DNA of 64,000 nucleotides from NCBI RefSeq assembly GCF_900108335.1, contig NZ_FNVT01000011.1, positions 323,880-387,879 of the forward strand, in the 5' to 3' direction. A program made the translations under genes and the position numbers. Source of the stretch: Nonomuraea solani. GTDB lineage: Bacteria > Actinomycetota > Actinomycetes > Streptosporangiales > Streptosporangiaceae. Within the stretch, counting starts at the first letter, position 1; each line of letters begins with the position of its first letter. Below are positions 27,950 to 36,233 of the stretch, in pieces. The notes beneath the pieces were generated by a model. It searched no databases. It had not been told where the DNA came from and saw nothing but the letters and a program-made list of their open reading frames with translations.

Positions 27950-28852
27950 ATGAAGCTCAGCGGAGCAATGGTCGCGGGCCTCGCATTGTTATTCGGCCTC
28001 GGTACGGCCCCGGCCGCGGCGGCCGATCCGGTGCCCGAGTCGGAGATGGCTCAGGTACTCGCCACGAACTTCCAGCTACCGTTCCCCTGCGGACAGAGCT
28101 GGACCGGGAACTCCAGCGGGAGCAGCGCACACCAGTCGTGGGAGATCGACTTCAACCGGGGCAGCACCGCGGACGCCGACCTCGGTGACACCGTCGTGGC
28201 CGCCGCGTCCGGCACGGTGGCGATCTCGGCGCACATGGGCTCGACGAACCGCTACGGCAATCTCGTCAAGATCGACCACGGTGGCGGGTGGAGCACGTAC
28301 TACGCCCACCTCAACATCCGCTCGGTCGTCGAGGGGCAGTCGGTCTCGCAGGGCCAGCAGATCGGCACGGTCGGCAGGACCAGCGCGCCGGGCAACAACA
28401 TCTCGCCGCACCTGCACTACGAGGTACGGCTGGGCACCAACTACCCGTCCAACATCCAGAAGGCCGTCTTCAACGGCGTCACCTTCGGCTACCCGGCGCA
28501 GACGCTGGCCTCGAAGAACTGTGGTGGGTCGAGCAACCCGTACACGCCTCAGGAGGTCTGCGGCGCGGGCTACGACGTGATCGACTCGGCCGCGCTCAGC
28601 ACCGAGGGCACCGTCTACCTGCTCTACAACGGCACGAACAACTGCGTGGCCACGATCAAGGCCAAGTCGCTGGGCACGGCCACCCTCACCGCCGCCTACC
28701 TGGAGGTGGAGGGCGCCGCCAGGAAGACCGACTCGGGCAACTTCGGCTACTACGCGGGACCGGTGATCGCCTCGGCGGCCGGCAAGTGCGTGCGGTGGGG
28801 CGGCAAGGCGGGCACCGCCGTGTACGACAGTCCGCTCGAGCACTGCGACTGA
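27950..28852 (+). CDS. Secreted M23-family metallopeptidase
   Basis: 300-aa exported zinc peptidase, probably cleaving peptidoglycan cross-bridges. Signal peptide ends near APAAAA (residue about 25). M23 zinc ligands: His and Asp in SAHQSWEIDFNRG, and HLHYEV; YYAHLNIRSVVEGQSVSQGQ is the usual core. A C-terminal domain (about 205-300) with paired cysteines has no clear relative by eye. ATG 27950 has AAAGGA upstream. It is divergent from the AfsR-like gene and ends at a hairpin shared with the convergent FKBP gene. Confidence 0.9.
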   Translation: MKLSGAMVAGLALLFGLGTAPAAAADPVPESEMAQVLATNFQLPFPCGQSWTGNSSGSSAHQSWEIDFNRGSTADADLGDTVVAAASGTVAISAHMGSTNRYGNLVKIDHGGGWSTYYAHLNIRSVVEGQSVSQGQQIGTVGRTSAPGNNISPHLHYEVRLGTNYPSNIQKAVFNGVTFGYPAQTLASKNCGGSSNPYTPQEVCGAGYDVIDSAALSTEGTVYLLYNGTNNCVATIKAKSLGTATLTAAYLEVEGAARKTDSGNFGYYAGPVIASAAGKCVRWGGKAGTAVYDSPLEHCD

Positions 28853-28866
28853 CGGACACGATCAGG

Positions 28867-28892
28867 GCCGGGCGGTTCCAGAGCCGCCCGGC
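28867..28892. terminator. Bidirectional hairpin between M23 peptidase and FKBP genes
   Basis: Nine-base perfect stem GCCGGGCGG / CCGCCCGGC with an 8-nt loop, filling the gap between convergent stops at 28852 and 28893. No T run on either side, so a weak or factor-assisted terminator. Confidence 0.6.
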
Positions 28893-29696
28893 TCACACGT
28901 GTGTGATCGTGTCGAGGACGTCGATGACGTAGAGCCTGGGGTTCTCGCCCGGCGACGGGACCGCCACCCGGCTGCCGACCCGCTGCCCGACGAGGGCGTC
29001 CAGCCAGGCCGCCGGCACCTGCCCGCGCCGCAGCGTGAACGCGCTGGGCCCGCCCCGCCGGTACGACGAGTCCACGACGGTCCTGGACGGCCAGGCCGCG
29101 GCCACGTACTGGACGACCACCTTCGCCCCCGCCACGACCTCCCGCCCGGACCCGTCGATGATCGTACGAGGCGGCGCGGACGGGGTGAGGTCGGCCGGGA
29201 TCACCGGCAGCGTACGCCCGACGAGCCGCGCGTCGGCCGGATAGCCGCCCAGGATGTCGAAGACGAGCACCAGCGTGTCCGTGGGCGACAGGCCGGCCGG
29301 CGCCGGGTTCGGCCCGAGCGCCTCGGCGGCCGTGCCGACCAGCATGATCCGGCTGCCCGCCGGCCGGCCGATGAGCGACTGCCGCCAGGTGTCGGCCACC
29401 CGCCTGCCGTCGAAGACCACCGTCGTGGGCTGGTTGCCGTCGTACGTGCTCGAATAGGGCCGGTTGCCGGACCAGCGCCGGATGTCCACGTCGGCGAGCA
29501 CCACGTCACCGGGGACCGTACGCCGTCCGCTCCCCACCGACAGCACCGTGATCCGCGGCATGCGGCCCGGCTTGCCCCTGGGTATGGCGACGATCGGCCG
29601 GCTGCCGAACGTGCCCGTGACGACGGGTTGCGTGCCGTCCTCGGCCACGCCACACGAGGTGGCCAGCATGAGAAGAGCAGGCCAGAACAGACGCAC
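28893..29696 (-). CDS. FKBP-type peptidyl-prolyl isomerase lipoprotein
   Basis: 267-aa membrane-anchored lipoprotein: short hydrophobic N-terminus with lipobox LATSC (residue about 14). Two FKBP-like domains follow (about 50-160 and 170-267); the second shows TVVDSSYRRGGPSAFTLRRG and the closing VIDVLD. The first is more diverged. Predicted to assist folding of exported proteins. Start GTG 29696 is chosen because GGAGGAAATC precedes it; the open frame further upstream is non-coding. Confidence 0.85.
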   Translation of the reverse strand: MRLFWPALLMLATSCGVAEDGTQPVVTGTFGSRPIVAIPRGKPGRMPRITVLSVGSGRRTVPGDVVLADVDIRRWSGNRPYSSTYDGNQPTTVVFDGRRVADTWRQSLIGRPAGSRIMLVGTAAEALGPNPAPAGLSPTDTLVLVFDILGGYPADARLVGRTLPVIPADLTPSAPPRTIIDGSGREVVAGAKVVVQYVAAAWPSRTVVDSSYRRGGPSAFTLRRGQVPAAWLDALVGQRVGSRVAVPSPGENPRLYVIDVLDTITHV

Positions 29697-29799
29697 GATT
29701 TCCTCCAGGACCAGATCCGAAGGAGTTGTTGCCGCAAGTCGGGCAAGGAATGCTGCGGGTCGCGCCATCTCACGACAAAGGCGCGGGAGACTGGATGTC

Positions 29800-30843
29800 G
29801 TGAGCAAGCCCAATCTCGCGCGGCGGGTCGCGGAGGCGGCCGAGATCGCCCTGACCACCCGGAAATACGTGACGTTCATCGACGTGGTGACGGGCCTGCG
29901 CTGGCTGCACTCCCGGCACGTGGACACCTGGCGGCAGGGCCGGGTGGCCACGCTCGCCGAGCTGGCCGCCGTCGATGAGGACCGGCTGGTCACCACCGCC
30001 GCCCTGCTGCGCGACTGGGCGCGGGCCAAGGGTCTCAGGCCGGTGGACACGCCCTACCTGGCCGGCACCCGCGACCAGCGCGAGCTGCGCTTCACCGCCG
30101 GGGAGGGGCAGGAGCCGTTCCGGGTGCACTGGCTCTCCCCCGACCTCAGCGAGGCCAGGGTGCGGCGGCTCACCGAGGCGCAGAGCAAGGCGCCCGACCT
30201 GGTGGCGGTCTCTCCGCTGGACGCCTGGACGTGCGCGTCCTGCGGCGACACCGGCCCCTACCTGATCATGGAGGATGACCGGCCACACTGCCTGACCTGC
30301 GCGGACATGGACCACCTGGTGTTCCTGCCGTCGGGGAACGCGGCGCTCAGCCGCCGCGCCAAGCAGGAGAGCGGTCTGGCGGCCGTGGTGGTGCGCTTCA
30401 ACCGGCGGCGCAAGGTCTACCAGCGCATGGGCCTGCTGGTGGAGGACGCGGCGCTGGCGGCGGCCGAGGAGCGCTGCCTGGCCGACGAGGAGGTGCGCGA
30501 GCGCCGCCGCGAACGCGACCGGGTCCGCAGGGGCGAGCAGGACGTGGAGTTCCAGGCCCGGATGGCGGCCGAGATCGCCCGGCTGTTCCCCGGCTGCCCG
30601 GAGGAGCGGGCGCGGGAGATCGCCGAGCACGCCGGCCAGCGCGGCAGCGGCCGGGTCGGCAGGTCGGCCGCGGCCAAGGCGCTCGACGAGAACGCGATCA
30701 CCCTGGCCGTGATCGCCTCCATCCGGCACCTCGACACCGACTACGACGGCCTGCTGATGTCCGGGGTGCCGCGGATGGAGGCCCGCGAGCGGATCAGGAA
30801 CCGCATCGAGGCGAAGCTCGATGAGTTCCGCGGGCCGCGCTAA
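29800..30843 (+). CDS. DUF2293-domain protein
   Basis: 347-aa cytoplasmic protein of unknown role. N-terminal helical part, a zinc-ribbon-like CASCGDTGPYL...CLTC (about 145-167), a very charged segment EVRERRRERDRVRRGEQ, and C-terminal DUF2293 (about 255-345: IARLFPGCPEERAREIAEH, then HLDTDYDGLLMSG). Cys pairs and basic stretches suggest nucleic-acid contact, but this is a guess. GTG 29800 has GGGAG about 10 nt upstream. Next gene starts 10 nt after its stop. Confidence 0.82.
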   Translation: MSKPNLARRVAEAAEIALTTRKYVTFIDVVTGLRWLHSRHVDTWRQGRVATLAELAAVDEDRLVTTAALLRDWARAKGLRPVDTPYLAGTRDQRELRFTAGEGQEPFRVHWLSPDLSEARVRRLTEAQSKAPDLVAVSPLDAWTCASCGDTGPYLIMEDDRPHCLTCADMDHLVFLPSGNAALSRRAKQESGLAAVVVRFNRRRKVYQRMGLLVEDAALAAAEERCLADEEVRERRRERDRVRRGEQDVEFQARMAAEIARLFPGCPEERAREIAEHAGQRGSGRVGRSAAAKALDENAITLAVIASIRHLDTDYDGLLMSGVPRMEARERIRNRIEAKLDEFRGPR

Positions 30844-30853
30844 TGTCGAAAAC

Positions 30854-31225
30854 ATGAGCGACTGGCACGACGTGCGGGAAGAGCTCCGGGTGTTCGCGCT
30901 CGGCCTGCCCGAGGCCCACGAGGATCACCCCTGGGGCGAGACGGTCATCAAGGTCAACAAGAAGATCTTCCTGTTCCTCGGCATCGACGAGCAGACCGAG
31001 AAGTGGGACCCGGGCTTCGGCGTGAAGCTGCACTCGGAGGCGCACGGCCACGCCCTGACCGTCGAGGGCGCGGCCCCCAGCGGCTACGGGCTGGGCAAGG
31101 CGGGCTGGGTGCACGTGCCCTTCCTGTCGGAGCTGCCGGAGACCGACGTGCTGATCGACTGGGTCGAGGAGAGCTTCCGGCTGATCGCTCCGAAGCGCGC
31201 GGTCAAGGAGCTCGACCTCAGGTGA
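30854..31225 (+). CDS. MmcQ/YjbR-family protein
   Basis: 123-aa protein with the MmcQ/YjbR fold, sometimes called DNA-binding though the role is unproven. Typical pieces: ALGLPEAHEDHPWGETVIKV, KIFLFLG, KAGWVHVPF and a final ESFRLIAPKRAVKEL. ATG 30854 lies 10 nt after the DUF2293 gene, so co-transcribed. The 3' end overlaps the convergent kynureninase by 8 bp. Confidence 0.88.
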   Translation: MSDWHDVREELRVFALGLPEAHEDHPWGETVIKVNKKIFLFLGIDEQTEKWDPGFGVKLHSEAHGHALTVEGAAPSGYGLGKAGWVHVPFLSELPETDVLIDWVEESFRLIAPKRAVKELDLR

Positions 31226-32411
31226 CGGCAAGACGCGTGGCGTAGCGCTCCTCCCGCCAGAGCTCCTTGCCGAGCACCTCCAGGAGGGTCTGGGCGGCGT
31301 CATAGACGTCGGTGTAACCGATGTAGAGCGGCGCGAAGCCGAACCGCAGGATGTCCGGCGCGCGGAAGTCGCCGTGCACGCCCCGGTCGATCAGCGCCCG
31401 CATGACCGGATAGCCGTCGGGGTGGCGGAAGCTCACCTGGCTGCCACGGTCGGCCGGGTCCGCGGGCGAGGCCAGCTCCAGCGCGTCGCCGACCAGGTCG
31501 ATGAAGAGCGAGGTCAGGGCCACGCTCTTGGCGCGCACCTGGGCCATCGGCACCCGTTCCCACACGTCCAGCGCCGCCTCCAGCGCCGCGAACGACAGCA
31601 CGTGCGGCGTGCTCACCGCGAACCGCCGCACGCCCTCGGCGGGCCGGTAGCCGGGCTCGAACGCGAACGGTTCGGCGTGTCCGTGCCAGCCGGACAGCAC
31701 GTTCTCGGCGGTGGCGTGGTGGCGCGGGTTGACGTAGAGGAAGGCGGGCGCGCCGGGGCCGGCGTTCAGGTATTTGTAGGTGCAGCCCACGGCGAAGTCG
31801 GCGGCCGAGACGTCCACCTCCATGGCGCCCACGCTGTGGCACAGGTCCCAGACGATGAGCGCCCCGGCTTCATGGGCCGCGGCGGTGATCGACGGCATGT
31901 CATGACGGGCACCGGTACGGTAGTCGACCTCCGACAGCAGCACCACGGCCGCGTCGTCGAAGCGCCGCTCGGCGAAGTCGCGCACCTCGTAGCCGCCGAG
32001 CAGCCCGGCCAGCCCCTGCACCATGTAGTGGTCGGTGGGGAAGTTGCTCAGGTCGGAGACGATCACCCGGCGCCCGGGCCGCAGCCGCAGGGCCGCCGAC
32101 ACCGCCTGGAAGATCGCGATCGAGGTCGTGTTGCCCGCCACGACCTGCCCGGGGCCCGCGCCGATCAGCGGAGCCAGCCGGTCGCCGACGGTCAGCGGCT
32201 GCGCGTACCAGCCGGCGTGGTTCCAGCCGCCGACGAGCTGCCCACCCCATTCGTCCTCGACCGTCCGCCGTACGCGCTCCGCGGTCCGGCGGGGCAGCGC
32301 GCCGAGCGAGTTGCCGACGAGGTAGACGACCCCTTCCGGCAGCACGAACTCGTCTTTGAAGTCTCGCAGCGGATCGGCGGCGTCGAGGGCGAGGCAGCGG
32401 TCGCGATCCAA
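31218..32411 (-). CDS. kynU: Kynureninase
   Basis: PLP enzyme cleaving kynurenine to anthranilate, or 3-hydroxykynurenine to 3-hydroxyanthranilate (3-HAA), plus alanine. 397 aa. YLVGNSLGALPRRT at the N-terminus, WDLCHSVGAMEVD for the PLP-pocket Asp, and CTYKYLNAGPGAPAFLYV for the Schiff-base Lys are diagnostic. Last gene of a tight seven-gene operon starting at 37635; it begins 11 nt after the binding-protein gene. It provides 3-HAA for the dioxygenase upstream. No tryptophan dioxygenase or kynurenine monooxygenase is in the window. Confidence 0.93.
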   Translation of the reverse strand: MDRDRCLALDAADPLRDFKDEFVLPEGVVYLVGNSLGALPRRTAERVRRTVEDEWGGQLVGGWNHAGWYAQPLTVGDRLAPLIGAGPGQVVAGNTTSIAIFQAVSAALRLRPGRRVIVSDLSNFPTDHYMVQGLAGLLGGYEVRDFAERRFDDAAVVLLSEVDYRTGARHDMPSITAAAHEAGALIVWDLCHSVGAMEVDVSAADFAVGCTYKYLNAGPGAPAFLYVNPRHHATAENVLSGWHGHAEPFAFEPGYRPAEGVRRFAVSTPHVLSFAALEAALDVWERVPMAQVRAKSVALTSLFIDLVGDALELASPADPADRGSQVSFRHPDGYPVMRALIDRGVHGDFRAPDILRFGFAPLYIGYTDVYDAAQTLLEVLGKELWREERYATRLAVT

Positions 32412-32422
32412 GGTTGACTCCT

Positions 32423-33520
32423 TTATGGCGGGATGGTGGCTATCACCCTATTCACGCCATTGTGGTACTCCCTCGCGTACCAGTTCTGCACCGGATTGTG
32501 ACGCGCGTCCAGCCGGAACCTGCCGCGCGGCCCGCCCAGCTCGCCCACCTCGCCCAGCGCGCGGGTCAGGTCGCCGCCCCTGGCCACCGCCTCGTCGATG
32601 AGGCGCATGGCGTCCCAGCCCTGCACCGCCATCGCGGACGGGTCGCGGCCGGTCAGGGCCTGCCATCGGGCGACGAAGGCGGTGTTGTCCGGGTTGACCA
32701 GGGCGGGCGAGTACATGCCGACGCTCGTGATGCCCTCGACGTCCGCCCTGGTGGCCAGCAGCACGTCCTCGTCCGTCAGGTTCATGCAGGTCAGCAGCTT
32801 GACCTTGGTGTCGTAGCCGAGCCGCTTGAACGCCCTGGCGAACGTGATCGCCTCACCGCCGGCGTAGAACGCGAACAGCAGCCCGGCCTCCGGCGGGATC
32901 CGCTCGAAGTACGGCTCCAGGTCCGTGACCCTGCCGTAGGGCGTCAGGATGCGCTTGAGCGGCTCCGCGCCGTAGCCGTCGACGAAGCCCTGGAGCGTCT
33001 CGGTGCCCGCCGAGTAGTCGGAGGCCATGAGCACCACCCGCTGCCCGCCGTAGCGCTCGGCGGCGTACCGGCCGGCGGCGTGGCCGTGGGCGTGGTTGGT
33101 GTAGGAGACGCGGAAGACGTTCGCGCCGCCCAGCTCGTCGGCGCCCGCGTTGGCGATCACCACGGGCGTGCGGCCCGATTCCTTGACCACCGACACGGCG
33201 ACGGGCGAGGCGATCAGACCGGTGATCACGTCCACGCCCTCGTCGTCGATGAACCGCCTGGCCTCCTTCTGGCCCCGCTCCGGGCTGCCCGCGTCGTCGG
33301 CCACCAGCAGCTCGGCGGGCCTGCCGCCCAGGCGGCCGCCGTGGTCGTCGAGGTAGAGGCGCATGGCGGCCTCCATGTCGTCGCCGAGCATGGCGTACAC
33401 GCCCATCTGCGAAATGATCGCGCCGACCTTCACCGGACGGTCGTCCTCGTCGGGCGGCGGCAGCGACCCGCCGCAACCGGCCACCAGCAGCACGACCAGC
33501 CCCAGCACGGGAACGCGCAT
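32423..33520 (-). CDS. Substrate-binding lipoprotein (LivK/periplasmic binding type 1)
   Basis: 365-aa lipoprotein with lipobox LVAGC (residue about 16) and a type I periplasmic-binding fold: VKVGAIISQMGVYAMLGDDM, VDVITGLIASPVAVSVV, and GRYAAERYGGQRVVLMASDY. Such proteins serve branched-chain-amino-acid/amide ABC importers or act as sensors. There is no permease or ATPase gene nearby. It is embedded in the kynurenine operon with 11-12 nt gaps on both sides, so likely binds kynurenine, anthranilate or a related aromatic; that is inference. Confidence 0.88.
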   Translation of the reverse strand: MRVPVLGLVVLLVAGCGGSLPPPDEDDRPVKVGAIISQMGVYAMLGDDMEAAMRLYLDDHGGRLGGRPAELLVADDAGSPERGQKEARRFIDDEGVDVITGLIASPVAVSVVKESGRTPVVIANAGADELGGANVFRVSYTNHAHGHAAGRYAAERYGGQRVVLMASDYSAGTETLQGFVDGYGAEPLKRILTPYGRVTDLEPYFERIPPEAGLLFAFYAGGEAITFARAFKRLGYDTKVKLLTCMNLTDEDVLLATRADVEGITSVGMYSPALVNPDNTAFVARWQALTGRDPSAMAVQGWDAMRLIDEAVARGGDLTRALGEVGELGGPRGRFRLDARHNPVQNWYAREYHNGVNRVIATIPP

Positions 33521-33532
33521 GGGGAGCTCCCT

Positions 33533-34501
33533 TCAGCCCAGGAACGCCTCGGCGTTGGCTGCGAGCAGCTTGGCGCGGGTCGTGCCGGACAGGAAGCCGG
33601 CGTTCCTGATCAGGTCACCCGAGGGTGACTCGCCTAGTGGGTAGGGAAAGTCGCTGCCGAGCATCACGTGGTCCTCCCCGAGAGTGTCGACGAGCAGCCG
33701 CAGGGCGCGCTCGTCGAAGACGGCAGAGTCGACGCTGAACCTGCCGAGGTAGTGGGACGGCGGCCGTTCCGAGACGCCGACCAGGTCGTTCCTGCGGTGC
33801 CAGGCGTTCTCGAACCGGCCGAGCCAGAACGCGAACGAGCCGCCGCCGTGCGCGAAGCAGATCCGCAGCGTGGCGGGCACGCGGTCGAACACGCCGCCGA
33901 GGATCATGGCCAGAATGGACAGATGGGTCTCCGCGGGCATCCCGACCAGCCACTGGGCCATCCACCGGGAGACGCGCGGCCCCGCGGGCATGTCCCACGG
34001 GTGCACGAAGACGGGAACGTTCCGCTCGGCGCAGTGCAGCAGGAACTCCACCACGCCGGGGTCGTCGAGGTCGCGGTCGCCGACGTGGTTGCCGATCTCC
34101 ACGCCGCGGTGGCCGTTCGCCAGGCAGCGGTCGAGCTCCGCGCAGGCCAGGCCGGGGTCCTGCAGCGGCACCTGGCAGAACGGGATCAGCCGCTCGTCGC
34201 GGCAGATCTCCAGCGCCAGGTCGTTGAAGACCTTCGCGATCCGTACGCCCTCCGCGGCCGGCCGGTCATAGCCGAAGAAGACGGGCGTGGGCGAGACCAC
34301 CTGCCGGTCCACGCCGTCCTTGTCCATCCGCTCCAGCCGGACCCGCGGATCCCAGCAGTCATCCTGAATTTTCCGGAAATCTTGGTCGTTGACGAGGATC
34401 GTCGCTTCGCGCTCCGACTCGACCCTCAGTCTGGGCGCCCCGGGCCAGCCCAGCTCGGGCCAGCCCTTGGGCACGTGGTGCGTGTGGACGTCGATGACCA
34501 T
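33533..34501 (-). CDS. 2-amino-3-carboxymuconate-6-semialdehyde decarboxylase (ACMSD)
   Basis: Zinc amidohydrolase-fold decarboxylase (322 aa) taking the ring-opened product of 3-HAA to 2-aminomuconate semialdehyde, away from quinolinate. Metal ligands: IDVHTHHVP at the start, FVHPWDMP, and GSDFPYPLGE near the C-terminus; FAHGGGSFAFWLGRF is a typical ACMSD block. It directly abuts the 3-HAA dioxygenase (stop 34502), as expected for consecutive steps. Confidence 0.92.
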   Translation of the reverse strand: MVIDVHTHHVPKGWPELGWPGAPRLRVESEREATILVNDQDFRKIQDDCWDPRVRLERMDKDGVDRQVVSPTPVFFGYDRPAAEGVRIAKVFNDLALEICRDERLIPFCQVPLQDPGLACAELDRCLANGHRGVEIGNHVGDRDLDDPGVVEFLLHCAERNVPVFVHPWDMPAGPRVSRWMAQWLVGMPAETHLSILAMILGGVFDRVPATLRICFAHGGGSFAFWLGRFENAWHRRNDLVGVSERPPSHYLGRFSVDSAVFDERALRLLVDTLGEDHVMLGSDFPYPLGESPSGDLIRNAGFLSGTTRAKLLAANAEAFLG

Positions 34502-35017
34502 CTAGCCCTTGCCAGGATGTAGCGCGCCGCATTGAGCGCAGGTGCGGGCCTTCTCATCGGCGTAGAACGCCTCGAAGACGGGCGGCAGGTCCTTGACGAT
34601 GTCGCGTACCTGCAGCTCGACGTCGTGCAGCCGGTTGCCGCACTCCATGCAGTACCACTGGAACCGCTCCAGTTGCCCCTCAGGCCGGATCCGCTCCACC
34701 ACCAGCCCCACCGACCCGGCCTCGGGCCGCTGCGGCGAGTGCGGGACGCGCGCCGGCAGCAGCCACATCTGGCCCTCACGGACGTGCACCGTCTCGGGGC
34801 CGTTCGGGCCGATGACGTTGACGTGCATGTTGCCGCGCACCTGGTAGAACAGCTCCTCGTACGGATCCACGTGGAAGTCCGTCCTTGCGTTGGGCCCGCC
34901 GACCACCATCACGATGAAGTCGTCCGCCGCCTCGAAGACCACCTTGTTGCCGACCGGCGGCTTGAGCAGGTGGGCGTGCTCGTCGATCCACCGGGTGAAG
35001 TCAATGGGGGGAATCAT
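34502..35017 (-). CDS. 3-hydroxyanthranilate 3,4-dioxygenase
   Basis: Cupin dioxygenase (171 aa) opening the 3-HAA ring. Iron ligands are in TDFHVDPYEELFYQ and LPARVPHSPQRP; a C-terminal rubredoxin-like iron site is complete (CMEC at about 128 and CAQC at about 162), as in bacterial enzymes of this type. N-terminal FTRWIDEHAHLLKPPVGN is typical. The ATG overlaps the RidA stop by four bases. Confidence 0.94.
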   Translation of the reverse strand: MIPPIDFTRWIDEHAHLLKPPVGNKVVFEAADDFIVMVVGGPNARTDFHVDPYEELFYQVRGNMHVNVIGPNGPETVHVREGQMWLLPARVPHSPQRPEAGSVGLVVERIRPEGQLERFQWYCMECGNRLHDVELQVRDIVKDLPPVFEAFYADEKARTCAQCGALHPGKG

Positions 35018-35439
35018 GATCGCTCCTGCGGATGGTAGGCGACGGCTTGCATCTCGATGAGGATGTGCGGGTGCGGGAGCTGGTGCACCGCGACCGTGGT
35101 CCTCGTGGGCCCCTCCTCGTCGAAGAACTCGGCGTAGACCTCGTTGTAGCCCCTGAAGTCGTTCATGTTGACCAGGTATGTGGTGATCTGCACGAGGTCG
35201 GCGAGCGAGCCACCGGCGGCCTTGAGGATGTCGCCGATGTTCTCGATGACCGCCCTCGTCTGGGCGCGGATGTCGAGGGTCGTCGCCCCGAACTTGTCCA
35301 CCTCCACGCCCACGAACGTGTCATCCGGCCGGCGGCAGCTCGTGCCCGAGACGTACAGGAAGTCGCCTGCCCGCTTGACGTGCGGGAACCGTCCCCGGGG
35401 CGTGGCCTTGCCGGCCACCCGGATGGCCTTGGGTCTCAC
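35014..35439 (-). CDS. RidA-family 2-aminomuconate deaminase
   Basis: 141-aa RidA/YjgF-type protein. In meta-cleavage operons this member deaminates 2-aminomuconate to 4-oxalocrotonate. Pieces: GDFLYVSGTSCRRPDD, ENIGDILKAAGGSLADLVQ, and TTVAVHQLPHPHILIEM. GTG 35439 overlaps the hydratase stop (GTGA); an upstream open frame is a shadow. Alternative: a general imine deaminase, but the operon position favours the catabolic role. Confidence 0.88.
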   Translation of the reverse strand: MRPKAIRVAGKATPRGRFPHVKRAGDFLYVSGTSCRRPDDTFVGVEVDKFGATTLDIRAQTRAVIENIGDILKAAGGSLADLVQITTYLVNMNDFRGYNEVYAEFFDEEGPTRTTVAVHQLPHPHILIEMQAVAYHPQERS

Positions 35440-36233
35440 TTGGCGAACACCGCCCGCACCGATCCCAGCCCCTCGATGCGCGCCTCGAACACGTCTCCGG
35501 GAGCGACCGGCACGATCGGCCCAAGAGCGCCGGTCAGCACCACGTCGCCGGCCCGCAGCGCGCGTTCGGTGCGGCCGAGCGCGGTGGCCAGCCAGACGGC
35601 GGCGTTGAGCGGGTTGCCCATACACAGCTCGCCCGAGCCGGTCGAGACCTCCTCGCCGCCGCGCGTCATCGTCATCCCGGCCGCGCGCAGGTCGAGCCCC
35701 AGCAGCGGCATGGGCGAGCCGCCCAGCACGAAGGCGCCGGACGAGGCGTTGTCGGCGATCGTGTCGGCCAGCGTGATGTCCCAGTCGGCGATCCGCGAGT
35801 CGGCGATCTCGATGGCGGGCAGCGCGAACTCCACCGCCCTGACCACGTCGGCCATCGTGAAGGGCCCGCCCACCAGGTCGCGGCCGAACACCAGCGCGAC
35901 CTCGGCCTCGGCCCGCGGCTGCAGAAACCGCTCCACCGGGATGGGCGACCCGTCGCCGTAGGCCGTGTCCGCGAACAGCATGCCGTAGTCGGGCTGGTCG
36001 ATGCCGAAGCGCTGCTGCATCAGCACGTTCGTGACGCCGATCTTCCTGCCGACCAGCCGCCGCCCCTCGCCGAGCGCCCGACGCGTGTTCATCTCCTGCA
36101 CGGCGTACCCGTCGGCCGCCGAGCCGATCAAGTCCCTGATCGGCGCGCACGGCTTGCCCAGACGCGCCGCTTCGATCAGCCGCTCGGCGGCTTGGGCGTG
36201 CGCGTCCACGGCCTGGGACCATTCGTCATGCAT
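35436..36233 (-). CDS. 2-oxopent-4-enoate hydratase / 4-oxalocrotonate decarboxylase family protein
   Basis: 265-aa member of the family that holds both decarboxylase (DmpH/NbaG type) and hydratase (DmpE type) of the catechol and aminophenol meta pathways. Visible blocks: GRKIGVTNVLMQQRFGIDQPDYG, split here as GRKIGVTN and FGIDQPDYGMLF; AEAEVALVFGRDL; and VVLTGALGPIVPVAPGD. By eye I cannot separate the two activities; after a deaminase, decarboxylation of 4-oxalocrotonate is the next step, so the decarboxylase is favoured. ATG 36233 overlaps the dehydrogenase stop by 8 bp. Confidence 0.85.
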   Translation of the reverse strand: MHDEWSQAVDAHAQAAERLIEAARLGKPCAPIRDLIGSAADGYAVQEMNTRRALGEGRRLVGRKIGVTNVLMQQRFGIDQPDYGMLFADTAYGDGSPIPVERFLQPRAEAEVALVFGRDLVGGPFTMADVVRAVEFALPAIEIADSRIADWDITLADTIADNASSGAFVLGGSPMPLLGLDLRAAGMTMTRGGEEVSTGSGELCMGNPLNAAVWLATALGRTERALRAGDVVLTGALGPIVPVAPGDVFEARIEGLGSVRAVFAK